From positions 1 to 29,219 of the IMG/VR virus record IMGVR_UViG_3300025137_000184: a stretch of DNA of 29,219 bases; one strand, given 5' to 3'. Of this stretch, positions 1-8,546 are shown piece by piece; the stretch's first letter is position 1, and the number at the start of each line of letters is the position of its first letter. The notes beneath the pieces were generated by a model. The model saw nothing but the letters and a program-made list of their open reading frames with translations, was not told the origin of the DNA and searched no databases. This stretch comes from a virus. Made by a program: the position numbers and the translations under genes.

Positions 1-99
1 ATAAAAGATTTTTAACTAATGCACCTACTACTCAATACGCTAATGATGGCGACTACGGTACTTTGGCATTTATGACACCCTCAGTTGATGCTGCTGATA
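1..99. repeat. terminal direct repeat, left copy (circular closure)
   Basis: The first 99 bases are identical to the last 99 (29121-29219). The repeat lies inside a coding sequence, and joining the ends at the repeat makes one uninterrupted frame of exactly 476 codons including the stop. This is what a circularly closed assembly with a k-mer-sized overlap looks like. It fits a circularly permuted or circularised phage genome of 29,120 bp. A real short terminal redundancy is possible, but 99 bp inside a tail gene makes the assembly overlap more likely. Confidence 0.95.
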
Positions 100-842
100 A
101 AACTAGAACAATTACTATTACCTATTACAATAGTTCAGGAGTAGCTTATGCAGGAGTAGATACTTATGTTAGAAGTGCTGCTGCAACAGGTGGTTATACT
201 ACTTGGAGTTCACTAGCTGACAGACAAATGCTATTTTTAGGATGTTTTCCTGCTAATTTAAAAAATTGGAGTAATAACTATGCTACTGCATACGCTTCTG
301 ATTTATCTTATTACACTATACAAGTTACAGACAACAGTTCTAATCAAGCACTTCAAACGATAACTATTTATGTTAATTGTCCTGAAGGTAAGAATTACGA
401 ACCTATCAGGCTTTGTTGGTTGAATCAATGGGGTGCATGGGATTACTACACTTACACTAAAAAATCTACACGAAGCGTATCAACACAGGGAACTACTTTT
501 ACGCAATTAGGAGGAACTTGGAACGAAAAAGAATATAGATCGCAAAGCTATAAAGGTGGTAAAAAATCATTTAGAGTAAACGCAACTGAAAAAATAACTA
601 TGAATACTGATTTTGTTAATGAAGATCATAACGTGATGTTTGAAGAATTGACTAATAGTCCTGAAGTTTATTTATTAGAAAGCTACCAAAACGATAGTGC
701 TAATTCGTACTTAAATAAATACGTAACTCCTGTTAAATTAACTAGTTCAAGCTTTACAAGAAAGACAAAAGCAAATGACAATTTAATACAATATACTTTT
801 GAAATAGAAAAAAGCAAAACACTAAGAACACAATCTGTCTAA
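1..842 (+). CDS. tail protein, 3' part of the gene split by the contig ends
   Basis: Continuation of the gene that begins at 28535. The frame enters at base 3 (codons AAA AGA TTT) and stops at 840-842. A TTG at 63 could be taken as a start, but it is internal: the open frame extends back through the junction to an ATG at 28535. The C-terminal part carries an aromatic-rich stretch (CWLNQWGAWDYYTYTKKS) followed by a segment ending NSPEVYLLESY. I associate this pattern with Bacteroidota phage tail-tip proteins that attach the tube to the fibre complex. The next gene starts one base after this stop, so the two are probably co-translated. Confidence 0.8.
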   Translation, partial: KRFLTNAPTTQYANDGDYGTLAFMTPSVDAADKTRTITITYYNSSGVAYAGVDTYVRSAAATGGYTTWSSLADRQMLFLGCFPANLKNWSNNYATAYASDLSYYTIQVTDNSSNQALQTITIYVNCPEGKNYEPIRLCWLNQWGAWDYYTYTKKSTRSVSTQGTTFTQLGGTWNEKEYRSQSYKGGKKSFRVNATEKITMNTDFVNEDHNVMFEELTNSPEVYLLESYQNDSANSYLNKYVTPVKLTSSSFTRKTKANDNLIQYTFEIEKSKTLRTQSV

Positions 843-843
843 T

Positions 844-3558
844 ATGAGTATTCAATTAATAGTATTTCCTCAGTCTTACAATGGGCTAAATTCTCTAAGT
901 GGTATAGGTACGGAATTTATTGTAGATGGTATTGATTTTTTAACAGTAGATACTTCAAGCGTATTAAACAGCCTAAGTCTTATTCCTAATGATTTTATAA
1001 CAGCAGCAGCAATAAATGTTAATACTTGGAAAAGATTTAGCATGACAGTAGATGATGTTGATGAGTCTTTAAATAGGATAGTCTTTACAGATGGTACAGG
1101 TATAGCTCAAAGGTTATCTAATTTATCAGTAGGGCAAACTTATGATATTAAAGTAGATATAGGAAGTATTACAGGTGCTTCAGGAATGTTTATAATAAAG
1201 CAATTTGTTGGCACTTCTCCTAACCTTATTAGCTCAACAACTTATACAACAGGAACTTCAGGGGTACAGACTTCAAGCTTTGTTGCTCAATCAACTAGCG
1301 ATACCCTAACCTTTCATAGTATAGCAGCACTTGCGACTATTAATTCTATTTCAGTTAAACAAGCGCCTTCAGGAAATAGCTCAGTAGATTTAAGTACAGG
1401 GCAAGTTATTCTTGATTTATACGAAATGGAGGATATGCCTTTAACTCTTAGCGTAGATGAATTTAAGAACGCAGCAGAACAAGTAAAGTCTTATTCTAAA
1501 GCTTTTAAATTACCTGCCACTAAACGTAACAATCAAATCTTTAATAATATATTTGAAATAACAAGAGCAGATGATGGTGTTGTCTTTAATCCTTATGTTA
1601 AAACTAAGTGCATAATAAACCAAGATGGCTTTACGATTTTTGAAGGATTTTTAAGATTGATAGATATACAAGATAAAGATGGAGAGGTTAGTTATAACAT
1701 TAATCTCTATTCTGAAGTAATTGCTTTAGCAGATGTGTTAGAAGAGAGGACTTTTAGTGAATTGAATTTCTCAGAATTAGATCACACTTATAACAAAACA
1801 AATATTAAGAATAGTTGGAATAATAGCCCAAGTGCAGGAATAACTTATACTAACATAAACGCTTCAGGATTTAGAAGTGATAATGACACTTTAAAATACC
1901 CTTTTGTTGATTGGACACACCAATTAATAGTAGCAGCAGCAGGTGGCACACCAACAGAAGGCAACCCTGAATTAACTACTTTTGAGCAAGTTTTTAGACC
2001 TTTTATTCAGCTAAAATATCTAATACAAAGAATATTTAATCAACCTAGTTTTAATTTTACTTATTCAAGTGATTTCATAGATTCTAACGCTGACTTTGCT
2101 AAATTGTATATGGATTTTAATTGGGGAGATAGTCAAGCTCCTCTAGTTTTTAATAATACAGCGACAGGACAGACATTAGAAAAAGATTATACAGGAACAG
2201 ATAATGTTGAATTTACAGGCACATTTAATAGTAATTTTGGTTATGATGCAGGAACTCACATCTTTACTGCTATTAATGATAATCAAACCTATGTTATTGA
2301 TTGTGATTTAAGCGTAGAAGCAGAATCACCTCCTTTTACTAATACTTCTGTTGTAACTTTTGAATGGGTTGCCACTATTGGAGGAGTTGAAAGTATTGAA
2401 GCAACTCAAACATTTAACCTTACTATTATTAATCAGTTTTTTGTATCATCTTTTAACGTTACACTTAACACAGGAGATACTTTACAATGTAGATTAACAA
2501 TTAATAGTGGTAGTGATGTAACCATACCTGCTCATTCGCCTTTAACAATTACAACAAGTGTTAATAATACTACATCAAATACTTTATTACAAACTTTAAG
2601 AGGAGAGCTTAAACAATGGGAATTTCTAAAAGGGATTTTTAAGATGTTTAATTTAGTTTCTATGCCTGACAAATCTAACCCTACTAATATTATTATAGAA
2701 CCTTATAAAGATATTTTCTTATCTAGTAATGATGCTACAAAACCCAACTTCTTTGATGATAATTCAACTGAATTAAATTGGACTGAAAAAGTAGATATTC
2801 AAGAGATGAAACTCACTCCGCTTACTAATTTGAACAAGACAACAATGTTCAAGTTTGTAGAAGATGATGATGATTACCCTTTTCAGAATTATAAAAACCT
2901 AACAGGCGGACATTTATACGGAAGTATGCTTTATGATGCTTCTATAAGTGCAAGTGGATTAGAAACGATATTAGAAGGTGAAGAAGAAATAATACCTGAA
3001 CCTTTTGCAGCAACAGTTGTCAAATCTTATATGACTCAATACCCTGAGCTAATAACTCCTGCTATTTACAAATACAACGCAGATGACCAAACCTCAGAAC
3101 CATTTGACAATAGTCCTAGAGTTATGTATAATAATGGAATAGTAGATTTAACAGGAACAGGTGTCTCTTATTTTATTCCTAGTCAAAATGGGACTGCGAG
3201 TGAGAATGCTGTAAAGTTTTTGCAATTCAGCCACCTATCAACTATTCCAATAGTAACCTCTAATCCTCCTGCATTAACTGATACTCAAGACTTTCACTTT
3301 GGGATATGCCAATTATTACCAGGACTTGGAAGCCCTACTCCTAACAATCTCTTTAATATGTATTGGTTGCCTTATTTTAATGAGTTGTACAACGCAGACA
3401 CTAGAATTATGACCATGAAGGTAAATTTAGGAGCAGGAGATATTAATACTTTTAATTTTTATGATATAGTGATGATTAAGAATAGAAAATTTAGAGTAAA
3501 TAAAATAGATTATAAACCAAACGACTTAGCGACAGTTGAATTTATACTTATACCATAA
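844..3558 (+). CDS. large tail protein (tail-tip or Tal-like, Bacteroidota phage type)
   Basis: 904 residues, no signal peptide. The first ~180 residues look like a separate beta-sandwich module (SVGQTYDIKVDIG, SVKQ). A conserved-looking core follows from about residue 188 (ILDLYEMEDMPLTLSVDEF, then SKAFKLPATKRNNQIF and IFEGFLRLIDIQDKDGEVSY). I recognise this core style from large tail-tip proteins of flavobacterial phages and prophages. The C-terminus (FYDIVMIKNRKFRVNKIDY) is also beta-rich. It lies between the split tail protein and the fibre gene; its stop overlaps the next start (TAATG). The likely role is the base of the tail tip holding the receptor-binding fibre. The N-terminal module may be an added carbohydrate- or protein-binding domain. 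Confidence 0.7.
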   Translation: MSIQLIVFPQSYNGLNSLSGIGTEFIVDGIDFLTVDTSSVLNSLSLIPNDFITAAAINVNTWKRFSMTVDDVDESLNRIVFTDGTGIAQRLSNLSVGQTYDIKVDIGSITGASGMFIIKQFVGTSPNLISSTTYTTGTSGVQTSSFVAQSTSDTLTFHSIAALATINSISVKQAPSGNSSVDLSTGQVILDLYEMEDMPLTLSVDEFKNAAEQVKSYSKAFKLPATKRNNQIFNNIFEITRADDGVVFNPYVKTKCIINQDGFTIFEGFLRLIDIQDKDGEVSYNINLYSEVIALADVLEERTFSELNFSELDHTYNKTNIKNSWNNSPSAGITYTNINASGFRSDNDTLKYPFVDWTHQLIVAAAGGTPTEGNPELTTFEQVFRPFIQLKYLIQRIFNQPSFNFTYSSDFIDSNADFAKLYMDFNWGDSQAPLVFNNTATGQTLEKDYTGTDNVEFTGTFNSNFGYDAGTHIFTAINDNQTYVIDCDLSVEAESPPFTNTSVVTFEWVATIGGVESIEATQTFNLTIINQFFVSSFNVTLNTGDTLQCRLTINSGSDVTIPAHSPLTITTSVNNTTSNTLLQTLRGELKQWEFLKGIFKMFNLVSMPDKSNPTNIIIEPYKDIFLSSNDATKPNFFDDNSTELNWTEKVDIQEMKLTPLTNLNKTTMFKFVEDDDDYPFQNYKNLTGGHLYGSMLYDASISASGLETILEGEEEIIPEPFAATVVKSYMTQYPELITPAIYKYNADDQTSEPFDNSPRVMYNNGIVDLTGTGVSYFIPSQNGTASENAVKFLQFSHLSTIPIVTSNPPALTDTQDFHFGICQLLPGLGSPTPNNLFNMYWLPYFNELYNADTRIMTMKVNLGAGDINTFNFYDIVMIKNRKFRVNKIDYKPNDLATVEFILIP

Positions 3559-4421
3559 TGTCAAGAACTAACAGTAATACACCATACTTAACAGGATTCG
3601 CAGTACAACCTGCTACTATTGATAATTTAGGGGTAGTTGCTTTTACTGATGGAAGGCAAGAAGTAACACCTAATCAAGAACAATGCGAAGCTTATGGCTA
3701 TACTTACGATTCAGGTTCAGGTACTTGCAAGGCTTTTAATTATAGCTCTAATTTAGGAATAGGTATAAAAAACGAAACTAATAATCTTCAGGGAGCAGGA
3801 AACACAATCGCAACAGGAACTAACAACTCTTACTTAATAGGAGAGAATAATACTATTAGAGGTAATTCAAGAAACAACATAGTAGTAGGCAGCAACAATC
3901 AAATAAATAATGCAATAAACAATGGTAACGTATTTGGAACTTTAGGAGAGGGTACTGCTGATAACTCAATAGTCTTAGGGGGTAACGCAGGGGGAGATAA
4001 TTTAGGGGAAAGACAAAGTATTCAGGTTATTTACGGAAGGCAAACAACAGCTACTTCAGAAGTAAATAGTTATTTAAACAATACAACTGATAGTTATTTT
4101 TCAGTTCCTGAAAATACAATACTTTACTTTAATGCAGATGTAGTAGCAGTAAGGGTGGGGGGGACTGATGGATCAGGTGCAGTTGGAGATTATGCTAGTT
4201 GGATAGAAAGAGGTGTTATTATAAACGAATCAGGAACTTTATCTATTAATAGAGAAAAGGATGCAATCGTAGATAGTGGGGGTGCTATTAGTAATTGGCG
4301 ACCACGTTCAGTAGCTTCAGGAACTAACTATGTATTAAAAGTTAGGGGAGCTGCAAACCAAACAATAGAGTGGTGTGCTAATATAATATTCACACAAATA
4401 AAAACAGGAGTAGCACTTTAA
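3558..4421 (+). CDS. tail fibre or spike protein with YadA-head-like repeats
   Basis: 287 residues, translationally coupled to the previous tail gene (TAATG). Residues ~62-147 are a run of short repeats rich in N and G (ETNNLQGAGNTIATGTNN, GENNTIRGN, GSNNQINN). They resemble the beta-roll repeats of trimeric autotransporter heads (YadA-like) and usually form trimeric fibres. Residues ~180-287 look like a beta-sandwich terminal domain (GDYASWIERGVI, TIEWCANIIFTQI) of the kind ending many tail fibres. Two cysteines (43 and 57) precede the repeats. The likely role is receptor recognition at the cell surface. The fold is inferred from the repeat pattern only. Confidence 0.65.
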   Translation: MSRTNSNTPYLTGFAVQPATIDNLGVVAFTDGRQEVTPNQEQCEAYGYTYDSGSGTCKAFNYSSNLGIGIKNETNNLQGAGNTIATGTNNSYLIGENNTIRGNSRNNIVVGSNNQINNAINNGNVFGTLGEGTADNSIVLGGNAGGDNLGERQSIQVIYGRQTTATSEVNSYLNNTTDSYFSVPENTILYFNADVVAVRVGGTDGSGAVGDYASWIERGVIINESGTLSINREKDAIVDSGGAISNWRPRSVASGTNYVLKVRGAANQTIEWCANIIFTQIKTGVAL

Positions 4422-4431
4422 AATAAAAGAT

Positions 4432-6018
4432 ATGGCAGATAAAGTTTTAGAAATGGAGGTAAAGAGTAACATCAAACAAGTTGCTAAAGAACAAAAGGAA
4501 TGGAATAAGGAGATTAAAAAAACCAAAGAAAACATAGAAGATGTAAATGAGGAAGGAAAAGAAGTAGTAGCAGAAATGCAAATATTAGGTCTTTCTATAA
4601 ACGGCTTAAAGGGTGCTTGGACTTCAGCAGCAGCAGGTGCTAAATTTATGTTTAGAAGTATTAAAATGGGTTTAATATCAACAGGGATAGGAGCTTTTAT
4701 TGTAGCTTTAGGAAGTGTTTTCACTTTTATTGCTAAAACGAAACAGGGTGCAGAAGCCTTTGAAGTGGTGATGTCGGCTCTAGGAGCAACGTTTAATGTT
4801 ATCATAGATAGGGTTGCTAAATTTGGTGGGGGTTTGGCAAAACTATTTTCAGGCAATATGATGGGTGGGCTAAGAGATATGAAAGACAGCTTTAAAGACA
4901 TAGGAACTGAAATTTTAGCTGATACTGTTTTAACTGCTGCGTTAATAAAAATGCAACAAACCCTTAGAGATAGCCAAAGAGATTTGAATGTAGAAACAGC
5001 ACAGCAAAGAGCCGAGATTGAAAGGTTAAAGTTAATAGCTGAAGATGTAACAAAATCAACAAAAGTAAGACTAGAAGCCGCAAAAGAAGCGTTTGCAATA
5101 GAAAACAGATTATTAAATGATAGAATAGCTAACGCAAAGGAGGACTTGAGATTGCAGCAGGAAAGTATGAGAATGACTGCTATAAATAAAAAAAACACAG
5201 AAGAAGAATTAGACAGAGAAGCTGAGTTAAAAATTAATTTAGCAAATATTACAGGAGAAAGTTTAACTAAGCAAATAGAACTTAACAATAAGATAAACGC
5301 AATAACAGCAGAAGCAGCAGCAAAAGCAGCAGAAGCACTACAAGCTCAAAAAGATGCAAGAGAAGAATTACTACAAGAAGATTTAGAATTTTATCAAAAC
5401 TTATCCGCAGTTCAAAAAGCTCAAAGAGAAAAAGAACTTGAAGAAGATCATCAGTTTTATCAAAACTTGTCTAAAATGATTAAAGAAGCTTCTGACAAAG
5501 AAATAGCTGAAGCTAATCGAGTAGCTGCTGCTAAGGAACAAATTACAAAATCAAAAAGACAAATGGATATTGATATTGCTAATCAAAGCCTTGCTTTAAT
5601 ATCAATCGCAGCAGGGGAAGGAACGGCAATATCAAAGGCTGCTGCAATAGCACAAGCAACAATAGCAGGCCATCAATCTGTAATTAATGCTTTTAATTCA
5701 GCTAATGCAAATGTAGGAGCAACAGCAGGAACTTTTGGAGCTTATCCTGTAACAATGGCTGCTCTAGCAGCAGCTTTTGCTGCTTCTAATATTGCAAAAA
5801 TAGCAAGTACAAGCACTTCGGGTGGTAGTAGTGGAGTTTTTTCTTCTACTAGTGGAACAACAGTAGCACCTCAATCGCCTGCACCTCAAATGATGTCAGG
5901 AGCTTTTGATTTAAGTGGGGGTATGCAACCTGATCCTGTAAAAGCTTTTGTAGTTACTGATGAAATGACTAACAGTCAAAACCAACTAGCCAATATTAGA
6001 AGAAGATCAACAATTTAA
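4432..6018 (+). CDS. tape measure protein (short)
   Basis: 528 residues. The N-terminal ~45 residues are charged and helical. Next comes a small hydrophobic region (residues ~52-140; GLISTGIGAFIVALGSVFTFIAKT) of the kind tape measure proteins use to reach the membrane. A long Glu/Lys/Ala-rich predicted coiled coil spans ~170-385, and an Ala/Gly/Ser-rich tail closes the protein. A 22-residue spaced repeat (FYQNLS at 320-325 and 342-347) sits in the coiled coil. By the usual ~1.5 angstrom per residue rule, a tail of roughly 80 nm would be expected. The gene lies after the tail-tip genes and before the head protease; in most siphoviruses it precedes the tip genes. The leader is A-rich without a Shine-Dalgarno. 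Confidence 0.75.
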   Translation: MADKVLEMEVKSNIKQVAKEQKEWNKEIKKTKENIEDVNEEGKEVVAEMQILGLSINGLKGAWTSAAAGAKFMFRSIKMGLISTGIGAFIVALGSVFTFIAKTKQGAEAFEVVMSALGATFNVIIDRVAKFGGGLAKLFSGNMMGGLRDMKDSFKDIGTEILADTVLTAALIKMQQTLRDSQRDLNVETAQQRAEIERLKLIAEDVTKSTKVRLEAAKEAFAIENRLLNDRIANAKEDLRLQQESMRMTAINKKNTEEELDREAELKINLANITGESLTKQIELNNKINAITAEAAAKAAEALQAQKDAREELLQEDLEFYQNLSAVQKAQREKELEEDHQFYQNLSKMIKEASDKEIAEANRVAAAKEQITKSKRQMDIDIANQSLALISIAAGEGTAISKAAAIAQATIAGHQSVINAFNSANANVGATAGTFGAYPVTMAALAAAFAASNIAKIASTSTSGGSSGVFSSTSGTTVAPQSPAPQMMSGAFDLSGGMQPDPVKAFVVTDEMTNSQNQLANIRRRSTI

Positions 6019-6040
6019 AAATCAAATAAATATTAACTAA

Positions 6041-6054
6041 ATCTATTATATTAT
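6041..6054 (+). promoter_or_regulatory. recurrent AT motif, copy 1 (candidate phage promoter)
   Basis: ATCTATTATATTAT ends directly at the ATG of the head protease. It is one of five near-identical copies located just upstream of gene starts (others at 6782, 9212, 21838, 25789). An AACTAA lies a few bases upstream, as in several other copies. It could be the core of a phage-specific promoter giving an almost leaderless mRNA, or a translation-enhancing leader. Confidence 0.5.
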
Positions 6055-6774
6055 ATGCCATGTAAAGAGTGTACAGAAGGAAAAGTAAAATGGGGAGAGT
6101 CAGGAGAATGTAAATACGATTCTATCGCTGAATGTGAAGCAGCTAACAAAGACTATTACGAAAATCTTAAAACTACTTCTATTGTAGAGTTAGTTATTGA
6201 TGATGATAGTCAAGAGTTAGCTATTGATGCTATTAGCTTAGTGTCAGCACCTGCAATTGAGCAAGACTTTGTTTATTTTGGAAAAGAAAAGAACAATTTA
6301 ACATTTGCAAAGATTGATGAAGAAAAGCGTATGCTAGTTAGTCCTGCACTTATCCCTAATAAGCAAATATTTAGATATGATCCTAATACTGATTCAGAAT
6401 ACTATGTTTACTTTAGTCCTGATACAGTTAGAAAAGCTAGTGAGTTATATTTAAAACATAACAACCATCATAAAGCAACCTACGAACACCAAGATAGAGT
6501 TTCAGGAGTTTTAACAGTTGAAAGTTGGATAAAAGAAGGGGATATGGATAAGTCAAAGCTTTACGGATATGATTTACCTAATGGCACTTGGTTTGTTAAA
6601 ATGAAGATAAACAACGAAGAACTATGGCAAAAGGTAAAAGCAGGTGAACTTAAAGGGCTATCTATTGAAGGGTACTTTACGGACAAAATGGAAAAGATGT
6701 CAGAAAAAGCACCAACTGATGAAGAAATATTAAAAGCTCTTAACGAGATAATACGTGAAAATCAAACAAAGTAA
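6055..6774 (+). CDS. prohead maturation protease (XkdF-like serine protease)
   Basis: 239 residues. It matches the XkdF-like group of phage head proteases: a histidine in YEHQD (His145), a beta region, then the nucleophile context KGLSIEGYF (Ser203). Such enzymes cut the scaffold and capsid N-termini during head maturation inside the host cell. The gene sits directly before the scaffold and capsid genes, the usual order. An N-terminal segment with four cysteines (C3, C6, C19, C27; CKECTEGKVKWGESGECKYD) precedes the protease domain and could bind a metal. The C-terminal 25 residues are helical and charged. Catalytic assignment is by motif, not by structure. Confidence 0.75.
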   Translation: MPCKECTEGKVKWGESGECKYDSIAECEAANKDYYENLKTTSIVELVIDDDSQELAIDAISLVSAPAIEQDFVYFGKEKNNLTFAKIDEEKRMLVSPALIPNKQIFRYDPNTDSEYYVYFSPDTVRKASELYLKHNNHHKATYEHQDRVSGVLTVESWIKEGDMDKSKLYGYDLPNGTWFVKMKINNEELWQKVKAGELKGLSIEGYFTDKMEKMSEKAPTDEEILKALNEIIRENQTK

Positions 6775-6781
6775 CTAACTA

Positions 6782-6794
6782 TTCTATTATATTA
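6782..6794 (+). promoter_or_regulatory. recurrent AT motif, copy 2 (candidate phage promoter)
   Basis: TTCTATTATATTA lies 11 bases before the ATG of the scaffold gene. It shares its first 13 bases with copies 3 and 5. It is the only copy with a short A-rich leader between motif and start (22 bases from the C of TTC to the ATG, against 12-14 elsewhere). This favours a transcriptional role over a purely translational one. Confidence 0.45.
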
Positions 6795-6805
6795 AAAAAG
6801 AACCT

Positions 6806-7543
6806 ATGGACATTAAAGAACAAATATTAGTAGCACTTGGCTTAAACAAAGCCGAAGATGAAATTAAATTAGCTTGGCAATCAAAAGGAGAAGATGGCAC
6901 TATCTATGTATCTACTGCTGAAGAATTAGAATCAGGAGTGGACATATCTGTACTCACAGAAGATGGTACTACAATCCCAATGCCTATCGGAACTTACAAA
7001 ACTGAAGATGGTGTAAGCTTTAGAGTTGAAGAAGAAGGTGTAGTATCTGAGGTTATGGAATCAGAAACAGAAGAAGAAGATACTGATGAAGAAATTGACG
7101 CAAGAGAGGAAAAAGAAGAATACAGCGAAATGTCAGAATCTGTTGATCTAAAGTTTCCTGAATCAGAAGCAGAAAAAGCTGATTGGGCGAAGTCTTACGA
7201 AGAAATGAAAGATAAAGTAGATAACTTAATGGACGCTATTGCAGATATTAAGTCAAGACTAGGAGAAGGGGATTCAGAAGTAGAAGAAATGACTGAAGAA
7301 ACTCCTGAAGTATCTGACAAACCTAAAACAATTAAAACAACAGAAGTAAAAGAATTTTCAGCAGAAGAAGAATTAGAAAATCTAAAAGCTGAGAATGAAA
7401 AATTAAAAACGGAATTAGCAGCAAGTCCTGCTGACACTCCGATTAATACAAATAAATTTAGCTCAGAAAGAACACCTTTATCTAATAAAGAGTACAGAAA
7501 ACTTTCTAAGCAAGAAAGATTTTTATATAACTTAAACAAATAA
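6806..7543 (+). CDS. capsid scaffolding protein
   Basis: 245 residues, strongly acidic in the middle (long E/D runs around residues 85-115 and 150-170). A predicted coiled coil follows at ~187-205 (EELENLKAENEKLKTELAA), and the C-terminus is basic and short (NKEYRKLSKQERFLYNLNK). Acidic coiled-coil proteins encoded between the head protease and the major capsid gene are normally internal scaffolds. They direct prohead assembly and are removed by the protease. The basic C-terminal tail would be the capsid-binding end. Function follows from composition and gene order; there is no catalytic motif. Confidence 0.7.
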   Translation: MDIKEQILVALGLNKAEDEIKLAWQSKGEDGTIYVSTAEELESGVDISVLTEDGTTIPMPIGTYKTEDGVSFRVEEEGVVSEVMESETEEEDTDEEIDAREEKEEYSEMSESVDLKFPESEAEKADWAKSYEEMKDKVDNLMDAIADIKSRLGEGDSEVEEMTEETPEVSDKPKTIKTTEVKEFSAEEELENLKAENEKLKTELAASPADTPINTNKFSSERTPLSNKEYRKLSKQERFLYNLNK

Positions 7544-7565
7544 ATTAACTTAAACAAAAAAAATT

Positions 7566-8480
7566 ATGGCATTCACTACAACATCAAACTTCGCAGGAAA
7601 AGCAGCAGGGTTTTATATCTCAGCAGCACTTAAAGAAGCGACAAGTTTAGACTACTTAACTACGATAGAAAATATCAAATTTAAGAGTAACATTCAGCGT
7701 ATGGCAGGTTCAGGAGTAGTTGCAGACGCTACTTGCGACTTTACTGATGCAGGTACTTTAGCACTTACTGAAAAAGTATTAGAACCTAAGAACCTACAAA
7801 TTAACCTTGATCTTTGCAAGAAAACATTATTGGATTCTTGGGAAGCTCTACAAATGAGAGCAGGAGCAGGGGCACCACCACCTGCAAGTTTTGATGACTA
7901 CGTTATCTCTTATATGGGTGAAATTATAGCACAAGCAACTGAAGAAAGTATTTGGGCAGGAACTGCTGTTGCAGGGAAATTCAACGGATTCTTAGGGGCT
8001 GCAACAGGATTATTACTACCTGGTGTTGATGCTACTGTAAATCAAGATGCAGCATCAGCAGCTTATGATACTGCGAACATTATTGCTAACCTTCAGGGAT
8101 TGACAACTGATATGGCAACAAATATTTCAGCAACATTAAGAAAAGAGGACTTACATATTTATATGTCGCCTAAGACTTATGCTTTATATATCTCAGCAGT
8201 ATCTACATTAGGATATGTTAATGCTTACAATATGAACGGAGATTACGAACCTGTATTTGAAGGTTACAAAATCGCAGTTTGCCCAGGAATGGTTGATAAT
8301 CAATTAGTAGCTGCTGAGAAGTCTAATATGTATTTCGGCACTGACTTGCTTTCAGATGCAACTAGAATAACTTTAATGGACATGTCGCAATTAGACGGCA
8401 GCGACAATATGAGATTAGTAGCTAGATATTCAGCAGGCGTTCAAACAGGAGTAGGAGCTGACATCGTAAGACAATCGTAA
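7566..8480 (+). CDS. major capsid protein
   Basis: 304 residues, Ala/Gly-rich, without coiled coil at the N-terminus. The order protease, scaffold, this gene, terminator is typical for a major capsid protein. The sequence has the look of an HK97-fold coat protein: a long helix-like segment (FDDYVISYMGEIIAQATEESIWAG), a central loop-rich part and a C-terminal beta region (MYFGTDLLSDATRITLMDM). The leader has a run of A residues before ATG. A hairpin with a UUCG loop follows 16 bases after the stop, which fits a highly expressed transcript end. Fold assignment needs structure prediction. Confidence 0.75.
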   Translation: MAFTTTSNFAGKAAGFYISAALKEATSLDYLTTIENIKFKSNIQRMAGSGVVADATCDFTDAGTLALTEKVLEPKNLQINLDLCKKTLLDSWEALQMRAGAGAPPPASFDDYVISYMGEIIAQATEESIWAGTAVAGKFNGFLGAATGLLLPGVDATVNQDAASAAYDTANIIANLQGLTTDMATNISATLRKEDLHIYMSPKTYALYISAVSTLGYVNAYNMNGDYEPVFEGYKIAVCPGMVDNQLVAAEKSNMYFGTDLLSDATRITLMDMSQLDGSDNMRLVARYSAGVQTGVGADIVRQS

Positions 8481-8496
8481 TAAACTTAATTCAAGA

Positions 8497-8518
8497 AGTG
8501 GGTGCTTCGGCACTCACT
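8497..8518 (+). terminator. hairpin after the capsid gene (terminator or mRNA-stabilising stem)
   Basis: A nine-pair stem (AGTGGGTGC / GCACTCACT, one G-U pair) is closed by a TTCG tetraloop. It is followed by CCTTTAACCTTT rather than a clean T-run. It may be a weak terminator, or a processing or stability element that lets the capsid message accumulate. It separates the capsid gene from the next structural gene. Confidence 0.6.
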
Positions 8519-8546
8519 CCTTTAACCTTTAAAAAAATAAAATAAT

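Noticed and set aside
1-99. Biological terminal redundancy used in packaging
   Set aside because: The repeat lies within a tail gene, far from the terminase genes, and has a length expected of assembly overlap. It is not excluded, but it is the less likely explanation.
63-842. A separate tail gene starting at TTG 63
   Set aside because: The frame continues without a stop back through the circular junction to an ATG at 28535, so the TTG is internal.
4335-5288. A 317-codon open frame on the minus strand opposite the tape measure gene
   Set aside because: It lies wholly antisense to well-supported genes, has a Ser/Leu/Phe-rich composition typical of the reverse complement of Lys/Glu/Ala-rich coiled coil, and no promoter or neighbour supports it.
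7195-7557. A 120-codon minus-strand frame opposite the scaffold gene
   Set aside because: It mirrors an acidic coiled-coil gene, giving Ser/Leu/Phe-rich low-complexity sequence. Other minus-strand frames (for example 11691-12011, 13520-13909, 21815-22156, 25006-25302) were rejected for the same reason.
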